DNA of 64,000 nt, taken from the NCBI RefSeq assembly GCF_000204055.1, contig NW_006768794.1, positions 310,001 to 374,000 of the forward strand, given 5' to 3'. Made by a program: the position numbers and the translations under genes. Shown here piece after piece: positions 12,617-23,832 of this stretch. Within the stretch, counting starts at the first letter, position 1. The number at the start of each line of letters is the position of its first letter. This DNA is from Melampsora larici-populina 98AG31 (lineage: Eukaryota > Basidiomycota > Pucciniomycetes > Pucciniales > Melampsoraceae). The notes under the pieces were generated by a model, which was not told where the DNA came from, made no database searches, and was given only the letters and a program-made list of their open reading frames with translations.

Positions 12617-13240
12617 TCACAATTGATGTTCTGGATCACATGTCACAGTAGTGGGTGGGTTTGTAACATGATCAACATCAGTATGTTTATTATCATAAGA
12701 TGAATAGTCATAAAATGCATCCATACGAGTTTCACTACGATGACGCTCAGTAGAATAATTCTCTATCTCCAATAAAAGATTAATATGACTATGTGCTGGA
12801 GACGCTTCTATGAGTTGTTGCAGAACCACCTCATGAGCTCTACTACGTTGGTATTCGAGGCTGGCTGATTCTTGTAAATCGGTGAGTCGACAATCTAAGA
12901 GCTCAATTTCTTCCTTCATTTCTTCGACCAGGGTTGAGAGGTGCTCAACCTCACTAACTGGAAATCAAGAAGAAATCAGCTGGAAAGAAAAAGAACTTAG
13001 ATTTGCCCGGAGAGTCATAGAACGAGCTGCATACCTTGTTTTATTTGTTGGTCAACAAGGATATGTGCGCTTAAGCGTTCCTCAAGAGCAGAAAGTGAAG
13101 TTCTGAGGGACGAAATCTTTGTTTCCAGAGCTGAAACTGCATCGGAGTGTTTGTAGAAGAAACGATAAAGGATTAGATATAACTTTTAAGAGTAGACAGT
13201 AGCACATCTTACATATATCTTCTGACCGCGTGTTTGACAT
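12617..13240 (-). CDS. Small coiled-coil protein, three exons
   Basis: Exons 13240-13213, 13136-13035 and 12957-12617 join in phase to give 156 residues starting MSNTRSEDIF. Introns have GTAAG...GATGCAG and GTATGC...TTTCCAG ends. Residues 10-85 are almost all predicted coiled coil with heptad leucines (SALETKISSLRTSLSALEERL, then HLSTLVEEMKEEIELLDCRL). The tail (residues 115-156) is polar and low in complexity. The size and architecture suggest a subunit of a structural or adaptor complex, but no family was recognised. The exact phase fit of three exons and the consensus splice sites argue that it is an expressed gene. Confidence 0.65.
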
Positions 13241-14316
13241 ATTTTTTGTCTAGAAAACTGGGTGATTACAGAGTTGTAAAACAGTCGATTGATGGATTCA
13301 ATCCTGCTGGGGGAACGGCAAATTGGTTGTTGAACGTGAATTGGGATTTTAAGGGCTATCAGGCTAAAGAATAAAGTATTGTGGATGACACAAATCAGTC
13401 GCTATAGGATGTATTGGAGATATGTAGATGTACGTAAAAAATTACAGAAATAGGGACTATTTGATCTTCAATTATGATCACGACAAATGCTCAAACTGAA
13501 GCTGGACTTAATGTGGCTTTTACGTAAATATCGGGTGACATTTGTTTCTTCATCCTTCTATCAACCAATGAGGGTTGGTATTTGTGAGAAGACCGGTTTG
13601 GAGAGGTCCAAAACATACGTACATAAGCACCACTCTTGGGGCGTCAGTGCCCTCAGCACAAGTCAGCTTAAGTAAGCATCTCAAAAGGAATTGAATAAAG
13701 CTCATGAATCACTGTAGCTGTCTGTGCTGTCGGCCTATGTCTCTCGCCTCAGGTTGAGTACATGCCGACCAAAAGATCTTTGATCAGATATTCCATTTCA
13801 TACCTGGGTCTGATCTTTCCTCAGATATGGCTCAGTGAACACGATCCAACTGGGGGGCAAGATCAGCAGCTGAGGCTCACCTCCAAAAAGGGGTTAAACT
13901 TATGCACTATCCTTTACAGACTTCCCCAGTTTTGACCTAAACAAGAATTTATAAATTAGAGGCAGCTGAGTTCAGCCTTTGTTGCACGAAGTTCTTTAGA
14001 TGAGAGTATATCTACATAAAACCTCCAGTTGTGTTGGATGTTCACTTTGATCACCATCACACGCATTCCCAAAACTTTTAGATATCATAAGAGTTTTCTC
14101 CCTAGTTTCAAATATTCTTTGAGAGGATTTTCACGTCTGCCCAATTGTGATACAACATTGTCATACTGCCGATCACAGAGCAACCCATGGACCCAGCAGG
14201 GTAATCTCTAGTCTTCTCTCATGTTTCTTCGGTGGCACTTTGAGCATTAATCACGATCAGAAGATGGAACTAATGCACTCAAAATTGCATTGATATTTCC
14301 GTGCAGCTTTGTTTCA
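13241..14316. other. Divergent intergenic region between two small genes
   Basis: The minus-strand gene at 13240 and the plus-strand gene at 14317 are divergently arranged, so both promoters should lie here. A TTTCCGTGCAG acceptor just before 14317 hints at an intron in the 5' UTR of the right-hand gene. No other coding sequence is supported. Confidence 0.35.
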
Positions 14317-15360
14317 ATGGCGCAAATGGAAGAAAATGCTGAACAACTCAGAAGAGCCCACATCACCCCGAATGAAGTGTCCGCTTTGCTGTTGGCCAGC
14401 CCGACTTTTAACCACAATCACCAGAATATTACGGGTGGAACTCTCTGTCAATCATGTAAGACAAACACAATTGAGTGGACTTATACAAAAAAAGGGAAAG
14501 GCACTTTGAATTTAGACATACTCTCTCCTTCAGATACACGCCAGTCCCGGGGTATAAAAAGGAAATTACAGGATCCTGAAGCTTCCAGCAATGGAATGCA
14601 AGGAGCCAAAATTAGCATCAAGAATCACAAGTCACGTATGTAGTCTCTACTCTGTTAATCATGACATCTCCGTTTCTCAAATCAATTGTCCAACCACAGC
14701 TCAAACACGGTCCAAAAAAAATAAAAAAACTTCCATAACAATACCTTCTGAGGGTATTTCAGCCGGGGAGCTTCATTTGATGTCAAATGTTTTACAAAAA
14801 TTTCAAAGACACCTCGAGGCCGTATTGAATTTGGGTGAAAGACTTTCACATTTGGGAATTCTGCAACCTGGCGACACCCATTCAATAATTTCAAGCTTCC
14901 CTCAGGTCCAATCCCAGACGACGGGACAACTTAATTTGAGTTTTCAAACTATAGCAAAGCCATTAAATTTGTATCTGAGGGGATTAAAGCCCGTGAAACA
15001 GGTAAGTTATTTGCATATCTTTCCGCGGAGCGTCAGGAATTATAAAACACCATCAATGCAGTGATCTGACACATCTCTTATTTGTACTCAAAGGTGGCGG
15101 ACCGAGATGAATACATCAATCTAGTCACAGCGTTTATGAAAAATTATATAGCTTTCAAGGATTGTGTTGAGTTGGCATTGAGCTCCGCAGAAAGATCATA
15201 TTCAAAAGCAACTCAGCCGGTTCAAAATACCTTATCCAAGGTATCTGCTTGCAGTACAACTACTATCACAGCCCAAGATGACACAGAGTTGTCCAGTGAA
15301 TCATCAGAAAGTGATTCCTCAGAGCTTATTGTCAGAATGCTGATCCCCAATATGAAATAA
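14317..15360 (+). CDS. Unrecognised nuclear-type protein, three exons
   Basis: Exons 14317-14635, 14700-15001 and 15094-15360 join in phase to 295 residues. Introns are GTATGT...AACCACAG and GTAAGT with a CTGAC branch and TACTCAAAG. The N-terminal part has one CxxC (TLCQSCKTN, residues 43-51) and KGKGTLNLDIL, then basic clusters (GIKRKLQ, TRSKKNKKTS) that could be nuclear-localisation signals. The middle is helical (HLMSNVLQKFQRHLEAVLNLG). The C-terminus is rich in Ser/Glu/Asp (SSESSESDSSE). The family was not recognised. Phase agreement of all exons supports a real gene. Confidence 0.6.
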
Positions 15361-16556
15361 TAATTTGGTAGCCTACCCCTGGCGTCTCAGGGAGCACTGT
15401 GTACAGACTGTTGTATATTCCTTCTTTAGAGTGAAAATAAAAAAATGTCAAATTTAGGAAGTTTATGAAAACATGAAGTTCAAATACACACCTAAATTTC
15501 TCTCCAGTTTTATCTTGGAAATGAATGTTGAAGACTTTTTTTGTTCATTTCAGGGAGTGTCTCACTTGATGTCATGCAACATTGATGATCATAAAGCATC
15601 AAAAAGATTCCATGAAGTTCTTTCAGATTCCCTAAATTGTCCTGTGATTTTTGTAATTCTCTTTCAAAAACACCAACTCCATTTCATCCTGTTGTGTTCT
15701 TGTCCAAAGCAACTATCATCAAGACTTTACATCAATTTGGCCTAGTTCAAAATGTGATCGCAGATCTCCAAAGGAGGCCTTTGTGTCCCAGCTTAGAATG
15801 ACATATTCCTTCCTACTATAGAATAATCATTATATCATCAATATGTATTCTCTATTTAAAAACAATCTCATTTCTTGTTTGATTTTGTCATCCAGTTGCT
15901 TTCTCAAATTTCTATAATGTTTTTTTGTGCATAATGCTTCAAGGGTTTATGATTCTTTGGTCAAACTATCTATTTAAATAAGCCTGCCTATGATTGTACA
16001 CACTCTCTCAGTTGAAATACTTTCCATGAGTGGAAAGACTGCTCTGACTAAATGCATTTTCCATGAGTTGAACTTCTGTATGAGTGCGGAGGAATACAAA
16101 GGCACTGATACGCAGTTGAAAAACTTCAAAGAATCAGGGCTGGGAAGTCTGTGACAGAGGCAAGTATGATTATAAAGGATTCCTATGTAATACCAGACTC
16201 CAGGAAACCACTAGCGCGGATATGAAATCACCTGGAAAACAACAACAAACACTGCTTCAATTTTTAGGCGGTGGCTTTTGTAACAGTCAGTCTAAGCACG
16301 TACTATCTCCTGGGTGAAGCAAAATATCAATCATATGGGAAGCTTACACCCTAAATTGGCTGATCATGAGTAGCCTGAGAAGCCAACAGTTGAGGATAGT
16401 CGCATGTTGGCGTAGGAAGATTAGAATTTTGATCTGTTGATTTAGGAGATGGTAGACTAATGGTGTCATGTACTTTGTTCAAGCTCCTGAAGGTGCAAAA
16501 GAGTCAGAAAACATTATTGAGGGACCGAATATCAGTCAGAACAAAGCAATGCTGAT
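15361..16556. other. Intergenic DNA between convergent genes
   Basis: This holds the 3' flanks of the plus-strand gene ending at 15360 and the minus-strand gene ending at 16557. An open frame at 15473-15745 has no recognisable motif and its start lies in AT-rich DNA. Confidence 0.35.
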
Positions 16557-17291
16557 TTACTGGTGATACTCCTCCAATGCATCCAAGAATCCAAGGTCTT
16601 TCACAGCTTGGTTCAAGATATCCAGGCGATGCTCAACAGTAGCCTCTCCGGCCACCTTCCAGTTTTTGAGAACTGTGTGAAACTGACTAATGGCCTCTTG
16701 TTGTAATTGCATGTTGGTTGACTCCAGTTTTTGATAGGCTTTTCGTAGATTAGTCACCTGTTCTTGAATCAGAGATTGAGCCTGCTCTTTTTCAAGTCGT
16801 ATTTCACAAATCTTGTTTTCGTAAAGGAAATTGTATTGCTTGATGAACGTGAAGAGGTGCTCTGCTGCAACATAGTATCGTCCGGTCCTGAGATATTGTA
16901 GAACCCATATATTGAAATTGGTAAAACGTTTTAAATTGATCTCATCTTGATACATTATTCTGATTGGAGATTCTTTGAATCCTGGAAGCGGGTGATGAAA
17001 TAGTGCTTGAATGTAATGTGTGTTTTTCAGTTCGGAGGGAATTAAGTTATTGATCAGGGGCACCACCATCTCGACAAAGACTGTCTTCAAAAATTTGGGA
17101 TTGTCTCTTTCTGGGCTAAGGATTGTAAGATGTGGTTTAAAGGCTTGAATGAAATTGTAAAGCTCGTCAGAGGTTACTTTTTCAAGTATATCAGAGGTTT
17201 TGATCTGGTTGGTAGAGGTGTCCACAACAAGATAATCAAGAAGGTGGATTGGAATGAAAACAGAGATTTGTTCAGGCGGAGCAGACATCAT
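16557..17291 (-). CDS. Unrecognised 244-residue protein, single exon
   Basis: ATGATG at 17291 opens an uninterrupted 244-codon frame. Residues 5-150 look globular, with alternating hydrophobic patches (FIPIHLLDYLVV, FVEMVVPLINNLIPSEL, NFNIWVLQYLRTGRYYVAAEH). Residues 165-205 are coiled-coil-like (RLEKEQAQSLIQEQVTNLRKA). There is no signal peptide or membrane segment, and no transposase motif. The balanced composition, length and clean start in an AT-rich background argue for a real gene. The family was not recognised. Confidence 0.6.
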   Translation of the reverse strand: MMSAPPEQISVFIPIHLLDYLVVDTSTNQIKTSDILEKVTSDELYNFIQAFKPHLTILSPERDNPKFLKTVFVEMVVPLINNLIPSELKNTHYIQALFHHPLPGFKESPIRIMYQDEINLKRFTNFNIWVLQYLRTGRYYVAAEHLFTFIKQYNFLYENKICEIRLEKEQAQSLIQEQVTNLRKAYQKLESTNMQLQQEAISQFHTVLKNWKVAGEATVEHRLDILNQAVKDLGFLDALEEYHQ

Positions 17292-17674
17292 TTGACTTGA
17301 GTTGATGTTATGACAGTGATCCTTCCAGGAGGGATGAGCAAACTTGATTCACCAAGACAAGTCACATATTCTAGGGAGTGATTTCTTGGCCCTTTGTTCC
17401 CCTTTGACATATATTCTCAGTCAAAATTGGACAGATAAATACAAAGGAATTTTGCCCTACATACTAAGGGGGTTTCAAGTTGGAATTAATCATGGTTTGT
17501 ACGGTAAAATGAATTCCCCTTGTAGCGTAAACTTACGCAAAATTGACAAAAATGAGGAAGCTTTTACGCCTCCTGTCTTTGTAAAACATAAACAGCTAGT
17601 TTTACAAGTCACCAGGGTTTTCAAGTTGAAGGTTTTTACACATTTTTATGCTATGTACAACAACTTGATCATTA
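17292..17674. other. 5' flank of the 16557-17291 gene
   Basis: Probable promoter region of the minus-strand gene. An open frame at 17344-17745 runs into the MITE at 17675 and is not credible. Confidence 0.3.
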
Positions 17675-17930
17675 GGGGGGCTCAGGTCAAAAAATGTTAC
17701 TACTTTTATCACAAAAAACTTTTCCCAATTGCGTACAATTGGTAAAAGTTATACGACATCCCAATTTTTTTACGCAAAATTTGCGTAAATTTACTCCTCA
17801 GAAGGAGATCTGAACCAAAAAATTTCCAGTCCTTTTTTACGAATTGGGAAAACTTTTTACAGCACGGTACCGTCAAAAACTTTCCCCAATTTTTCAAGAA
17901 AAGGTCGCAAATATTTTGACTTGAGCCCCC
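17675..17930 (+). mobile_element. MITE copy 2 (GGGGGCTCAGGTC family)
   Basis: This 256-bp copy starts GGGGGGCTCAGGTCAAAA and ends TTGACTTGAGCCCCC. TTA flanks both ends (17672-17674 and 17931-17933). It shares the internal AATTGCGTA, ACGACATCCCAA and AGCACGGTACCGT blocks with copy 1 in the same order, so the two are homologous insertions. Confidence 0.75.
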
Positions 17931-18589
17931 TTATTGTTGTGAAGCATGTGTGTATTATAAAGCAGGACACCTTTGTAATTCTGTAAAGGGGGCATGGCAG
18001 AACGGATGAAGGACAGCTGACAGGAAAAATCAATCTCTTCTCACTTCAGTGATGAAGTTGTATTTTTTGCTCAACACAACAAAGATAGGTTCTTGATATA
18101 TTTTGTTCCTTCAGCCACCTCAACTCCACAGTGTTTCAAAGAAAGAATGGAACCAAGATTATCACAGTACACATTTCTTTTGAACCTGCCAACTGACAAA
18201 TAAAAAGTCAAACAAAATGTCCAATCTACTAGAGGAATTTTTCAATCAAAAAGTGAACCCCTCAAACATTATAAACCACCCAAGCAATTTGAAATTAAGT
18301 GAAGACTTTGCATTTCCATTCAGGATTCTTCACTTGTCCTCGAGATAGATCTCCAAGCCAAACTCAATCTGAGGGAGGGAGTTAAGCACTATGAGTGACC
18401 AGCCATAGATTCTTTTCAAGCTCCTACAAATAGGACATTTATATTGGGTTTGGTTTGCAAGAAATGAAAAGGATCAAGAATGAAAGAGACAAACTGACCA
18501 AATTGTGATCAGTTTGAACACGCTTGATTTACAAAAATAGCTAGTGATATCATAGAAGATCACATTCTTTAGCAATCTTATGGAGTTCC
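17931..18589. other. Intergenic DNA
   Basis: No gene or repeat structure supported. Confidence 0.3.
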
Positions 18590-18980
18590 CATTTCATTGT
18601 GAACTTTTTGAGGAATTTATGTTTTATTGTGAACTTTTGGTGGAGTTCAGATTCAGTATTTGTTTGCTGAAAATTTATGTCCTTAGACTTCTACTTCTAT
18701 TTTGTGAGAACTTCATCTGAAGTTCATATTTTGCTGTGAACTTTTTGAGAAGTCCATATTTAATTGTGAACTTTTTGAGAAGTTCACATTTAATTGTGAA
18801 CTTTTTGAGAAGTTCACATTTAATTGCAAACTTTTTAGGAAGTTCACATTTTCTTGTGAACTTTTTGTCGAGTTCACATTTCATTGTGAACTTTTTGAGA
18901 AGTTCACATTCTAATGTGAACTTTTTCAGAATTTCACATTTCACCGTGAAGCATTTGTGGAGTTCCCATTTGGTATTTGT
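18590..18980. repeat. Palindromic 30-bp minisatellite array, opposite orientation
   Basis: About ten units of AGTTCACATTTAATTGTGAA plus CTTTTTGAGA, the reverse complement of the 11.7-kb array unit. Outer units are more diverged than inner ones. Long frames on both strands are artefacts of the 30-bp period. Confidence 0.85.
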
Positions 18981-19046
18981 TTGCTGATAAAATTATCTTG
19001 AAAGCTCACATTCTTGCCACATTCCATAAGAGACTTTTGAATGGAT

Positions 19047-19420
19047 CTACACCCTCAACATACCATTCATTTCCATTTCAATCACTTTCATCTCGAATTC
19101 ACTCTTCATGGGAGTGAATAGTTTGAATTTGTTAGTTTCTTTTCCATATTTTATAAAGATTGGGACAAGTGAAGCACCCAGCTTGAAACTACGCGGGGCT
19201 TTTGAACTTGTTGACCACTTCCCTGCCAAGATTAGAACACCATCAACACAGATTCATCCGGGCTATACTTGAACTTCGTCTGCAAGAATCGACCAGAATC
19301 CTCAAGCAGCCCAAAGCCTTCAAATGCATCAAAAAGTTCTGTAGTTTTGTACGCACAGAGATAGTTACCCAGCGGTTTACTTTTCCCCGCAGGGGAGGTC
19401 GTTGGGAAGATAATCACCAA
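19047..19420 (-). pseudogene. Frameshifted coding relic
   Basis: Two minus-strand frames abut. 19420-19232 reads ...TTELFDAFEGFGLLEDSGRF and KYSPDESV; 19245-19047 reads GVLILAGKWSTSSKAPRSFK and FTPMKSEFEMKVIEMEMNG. Together they look like one protein segment broken by a frameshift near 19240. The upstream end runs into the GC-rich tandem repeat at 19340-19640. The family was not recognised. Confidence 0.3.
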
Positions 19421-19640
19421 GCCTCATGTAGTTTTATACGCACGCGCGTAGTTTTACGTTGAGACAGCCGCCCCGTTTCCTTTTCTCCACAGGGGACGTC
19501 TTCCGGAAGATAACGACAAAGCCACCTTAATGGGGGACAACAACATCCCTTTAGCAGCCTCAGTCGTTTTATACACACGTGCGTAGTTCCACGTTGAATC
19601 AGCCTCCCCGTGTCTTTTTCTCCACAGGCGACCTCACAAT
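19340..19640. repeat. Three tandem copies of an ~90-130-bp GC-richer repeat
   Basis: The order TTTTATACGCACGCGCGTAG, TTTACGTTGA, CAGCC.CCCCGTTTCC, TTTTCTCCACAGGGGACGTC, GGAAGATAACGACAAAGCC recurs at about 19345, 19433 and 19565 with decreasing similarity and uneven spacing. The first copy overlaps the coding relic ending at 19420. Confidence 0.5.
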
Positions 19641-20427
19641 AATTAAAGAAAACTCATATGTAGCACGCATCACGTTTTTTTCGACTTGAAAGCCTTCTGC
19701 GGACAAACAGAAGATTCTCTTGAAACAAAGTGGATATTGAATCAAGTGGGTATAACAGGGGTCCTTTACTGCTTAATCCAACTTCCTAGAGGTTTTCAAT
19801 CGACTGTAACTCCAGCAATTTTTTTTCTATACGCCTCTGCCATTAACAACTTAATCATTCATCCATTTTATCGTTCCTTGAATCCAAAGATACATTGATC
19901 GATTCAACCAGGTATCACTTCTACCTTTTATCATCTTCAAATTAACACTTTTCTGATCATTTCACAATCGCTCATCATTTGATTAGTATACAGCATTCTT
20001 CAAAGTTTCTTATCACCTCATATCTTGATTACTTTTCATTGCTCAGAAGGTAAATGATGTTTACCGCTCACTTTCCTCTCTTTCTATGTCTTGTTCCCTT
20101 GCATCACTACCTCTCAAATTTTTGGCTAGTACTTCAGTGCGTCTTGGACATTTTTAAAGTATCCCAGATGTCCAAGACCTTCATTACTGCTCCAAGATTT
20201 TTCGTTTGGTACTTGCATACATCTAGGACATCGTCCAAAGTAGCCAAACATCCTTATCTCCTTTTATGACCTATTTGAATATCTTCCTTTGGTACTTTGG
20301 TATCTCTAGGGATTTGTTCAACTATTTGTAAATGAATCGATCAGTGATTTTTTTCATACGTCTATCGCAATTCACATTTGAAACTTGAATGCCATCTAGC
20401 TAACATCGGGTATTTTGATTTTTCCAG
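19641..20427. other. Upstream region of the TET/JBP-like gene
   Basis: The stretch ends in TT(T/C)CAG immediately before the ATG at 20428, so the 5' UTR may contain an intron. A short repeat (AGTACTTCAGTGCG..TAGGA-like) occurs near 20130, 20215 and again near 22830. Nothing else coding is supported. Confidence 0.35.
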
Positions 20428-21695
20428 ATGGGTAAAAATCCTTCTCAACTCGCATCACTTGCCCGAAAGCAGGCCGAGAAGCGTCAGGAAAAGAAAGACC
20501 TACACGCGGATTTTCGACGTTCTATTGTTCAAGATCAACACGGTGCACCAACTACAGCCAAAGTTCTTCATGTCCTACCTAATCGCCCTGATCTTAAAGA
20601 ACGTATCATCTCATACGGTCATGTCATCCTCGTTGACGGGGAAACTGGGGAATTTATCGCCAGCATCTTTACACTTCACAACAATGACAACAACCAAAAT
20701 CTCCGAGATCAATTTGATTGGGCAACAAAACTGCTCTACCACCATGGACTTGCTCGCAACAAGTGTACGATCAACAAAGCTGCTGAAGCTTTAGGGCAAG
20801 CCAAGTCTGGGGAGATGTATCCCATTGGTTCTCGTGGTGGCACCGATAAAGGAAAGTCTGCAGGTAAGCTTGTTGATTATTATTGATTCGTAAAACCCTT
20901 GACTGATATTTATCAATCTCAGGTGCCTATGTACTCAATACAAATACTCGAAGCGACCCGCACCTTATCATGCAAGATATTCAACGGATGAAACTTCTCC
21001 CTACTATTGATAAATTCATCTCAAAACTCTTCGCGAACCTAGTATTTTCCCAATTCAAAGCAAATCTTGAACTTGGACAACAATATGGTGTCTCTTGGGC
21101 TTCGCCAAAGGTTCTCAACACATCTTCCAAATCTAGCGTTGGTTCCAATCTGGTCATCACGCGAGACGAATTTGCTAATGAATTGCATGAAGATCCAGAC
21201 GCATCCGGATGTGCCATTGGCCTTTTCTGTTTGATGGAACGTGACTCTGGCAACGTAATCTACCCCAACGACAGCGATACACCTCCACCTTTCCACATTG
21301 AAGGCGCTTATTTTCACCTTGACAAGTACAATACAAAGATACGTTTGAGTCATTTGCCAAAGGTGGTAGTCTGGAACACAAAGACATTACACCATAGCTC
21401 ACATTCTCAGACCCTCAACGTATTTGGTGAACGGGTCACTCCAGAAGATGCCAACTTAACCAATTTTGGATCTTCTGTTCAGATTTCAAAAACTATTGTC
21501 GATCGAATCAAAGGTATGAATAAGAAGGCAGCTGGTATGTCTGATAAGATGAAGGAGACTTTTAAGAAGCAGCATGTAAAAGATTATGCAGAAGAGATTA
21601 CCTCAAGATTGACCGAACTCAAGACCGCAAAGAAACTCGACCCTTTGATTGAGGCACAAATCAAGGCCGGTCTGAAGAGTCTTGAGCAATACTAA
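20428..21695 (+). CDS. TET/JBP-like 2OG-Fe(II) oxygenase (rust-expanded family)
   Basis: Exons 20428-20863 and 20923-21695 (intron 59 bp, GTAAGC, TTGACTGAT branch, CTCAG) give 402 residues. A basic N-terminus (LARKQAEKRQEKKDLHADF) precedes the catalytic fold. The fold carries an H-x-D iron motif (ELHEDPD, His234/Asp236). A beta strand (GAYFHLDKYNTKIRL) and a distal histidine cluster (TLHHSSH, residues 301-306) follow, with an arginine at 316 that could bind 2-oxoglutarate. This order matches the TET/JBP-like domain (Pfam 2OG-FeII_Oxy_6 type) known to be multiplied in rusts. Family members elsewhere oxidise 5-methylcytosine or thymine in DNA; the substrate here is inferred. The gene looks intact. 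The assignment rests on motif order and was not confirmed by a search. Confidence 0.65.
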
Positions 21696-23574
21696 TTAGC
21701 GTGAAGCATTTGTTCTCTCTTTTCTCAATCATACTTTTCTTTAGCTCTATGTGATTCCGGGACTTCTTGTTCTCTTCCTCTCACATTCCCTACTTTTACT
21801 TCAGGCTGTTGATTTTTGCGGTATCCTTTTCTAAATCTCACAACACGATTTATCCAAGCGTCTTCCTTTTTGACAACATCTAACACCACATTATTGAAAT
21901 TCATTCTCCTTCAATCATGCTTTTGTTTTTTACAAGTGATTCCACGACTTGTCTTGATATAACCATCTTACTCACTCTCTGGCTCATAGTGTTTTTCAAA
22001 AACACTTGTAGGTCAACTCACTTTGAATCTGAGAGTGCACCCGAAGTGATTCTACTTGTAGTTTCCAAAGTACAGAATAACGTGAGATTTACAAATTATG
22101 TATGCTCAATTTAATTGAGATCAATATGCCTTTTCAAAAGTGTAAACAAATATTTGAGGAAAGTATTGTGAACCATCCAAGAAATAGCAAAACAAAATGA
22201 AATTCTAAGGACTTAATTTTTCCAAAAACAAATATCAAATGTGGATTTTTTCAAAGTTGACATGTTGTTGTGAACCGTTTATGGAGTCCATATTACTTTA
22301 TGAATGACTCTAGCTCTTTGGAACATCTTGCAAACAACATTATACACAGCCTTCTCCCTTGCTATGGAACCTTTTATAATCTTCATCATGAGCTCAATAT
22401 ACCATTTTCCTCTTGATAAAGGCGATCTAAACACGTAGGTCCTTAGCTCATCACATGGTTTTGATTTTGGCTCTCTGACCTTATTGAGAAAGATTTCTCA
22501 TGATGAAAATCAAATGTACATACATATAGCAGAAGTTAAATGTTACTACAGTTTAGTATCTATTAATTCAAAGCAAACGGACAAGGTTAAAATGATTCAC
22601 TTATCCAATCAAATCAAGCGAAGTTGATATGAGTTATCTTTTTTTGGTTCAATTTATCATACACGACTGCCACATTTAACCCATTCAAATTTACTGAAGT
22701 TCTACCTACTAAAGTTGAATGTATCTGATTTCATATGACGTGCATCATGTGGGAATCGAACAGCGACTTCCCGCGTACGCTATATCAAGTGCAAAACTAT
22801 ACCTATATCTATTGTTGAATTTTTCCTTTAGTACTTCAGTGCGCCTAGGAAATCTTCCCCCCTCTGTGTACATCAACAGCTGCTGGCAACTGCCGGTGAT
22901 CAGGAAAGGATGTACTAAGGTTAGTGTGATGCATATCCAACTTGTTTTAACACTTTTTGTAAGACACTTTTTGACTCAAACGAAAACACTCAAATGTCTC
23001 AAAAGTTCGTAGTTATCTCACAATTCCCACAAACAACTTCTCACATTTACAAAATCAGACCATATCAATCAATGGTCTCCTCACCAAAAATTTGACTTAT
23101 CACCAAAGATCAATTACCAGAAGAGTAGCATATATGTATTTATTATCTATGTACATCTGTTTTCAAAAATAATGTCATGGTGCGTTTTTTTATTTTTTGT
23201 TTTCATCGCAAGCCACGTCAATACAGGCAATACAGGCTCTACCCAGGACCACGAGTGGTTCAGGACAAACCCCGGGGCAATGTCGATGATTTGTGGATCG
23301 GTATTCTTTGGTCCCATCCCCTACCCAATTCCGATTGCAACATCGAAAACTTTCTCCTCCCAACATCCACATCCTCCTATCACATCCAGACCGAATCTAT
23401 CACACCTCCAATCCGATCCCGCATCGTCTCTACCCCATCCTACCCGATCTTACCACGTAAGCCAACGTTTTCTACTTGGTTCGATAACTGGAAAGGTCAG
23501 CTATCCCCACTACCCGTTTCACCCCTCCACATCACATCATTGACACTGACATGATCGATTTGCGTACTTACAGA
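21696..23574. other. Intergenic DNA, mostly AT-rich
   Basis: There are isolated TTCACA-family units near 22240. A tRNA-like T-arm (GTTCGATTCCCAC on the minus strand near 22755) lacks a foldable partner. Two overlapping frames at 23172-23554 are discussed under rejected items. No gene is supported. Confidence 0.35.
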
Positions 23575-23800
23575 ATGGCCAGAGTTCCCAGAATGCGAGG
23601 CGGCAAGTACGAAGCCAGCGTCAAAGTCTTAGCCATGCAGCACCTTAAGGACGGCAAGACGATCACTCAGGTTCAAGCCATTCTGAAATCACCGGTCACC
23701 TCGCGCACCATCTCGCGATGGCAAGCCTTGTATCGACGGACGGCCTCCGTGGTTCGTAATCCTGATGAATACGAAACGTTGGGAAGGAACCGGAGGTTAA
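23575..23800 (+). mobile_element. Tc1/mariner-like transposase, N-terminal helix-turn-helix fragment
   Basis: From ATG 23575 the frame reads MARVPRMRGGKYEASVKVLA, KTITQVQAILKSPVTSRTIS and RWQALYRRTASVVRNPDEYE. This is a homeodomain-like helix-turn-helix of the kind at the N-terminus of fungal Tc1/mariner transposases. Similarity ends at about 23800 (RNRRLTDK), where unrelated decayed sequence begins. No DDE catalytic domain follows, so it is a truncated fragment. Confidence 0.45.
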
Positions 23801-23832
23801 CAGATAAAATAAAAAAACGCACCATGACATTA

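Noticed and set aside
22745..22800. tRNA-like T-arm (GTTCGATTCCCAC on the minus strand)
   Set aside because: The five-base stem needed before the loop does not pair and no anticodon arm or acceptor stem can be folded, so it is not a tRNA gene.
23172..23554. ORF starting MSWCVFLFFVFIASHVNTGN, resembling a signal peptide, with a second overlapping frame
   Set aside because: The rest is low-complexity Ser/Pro/His-rich translation of a C-rich stretch and two frames are equally open. No splice or domain support.
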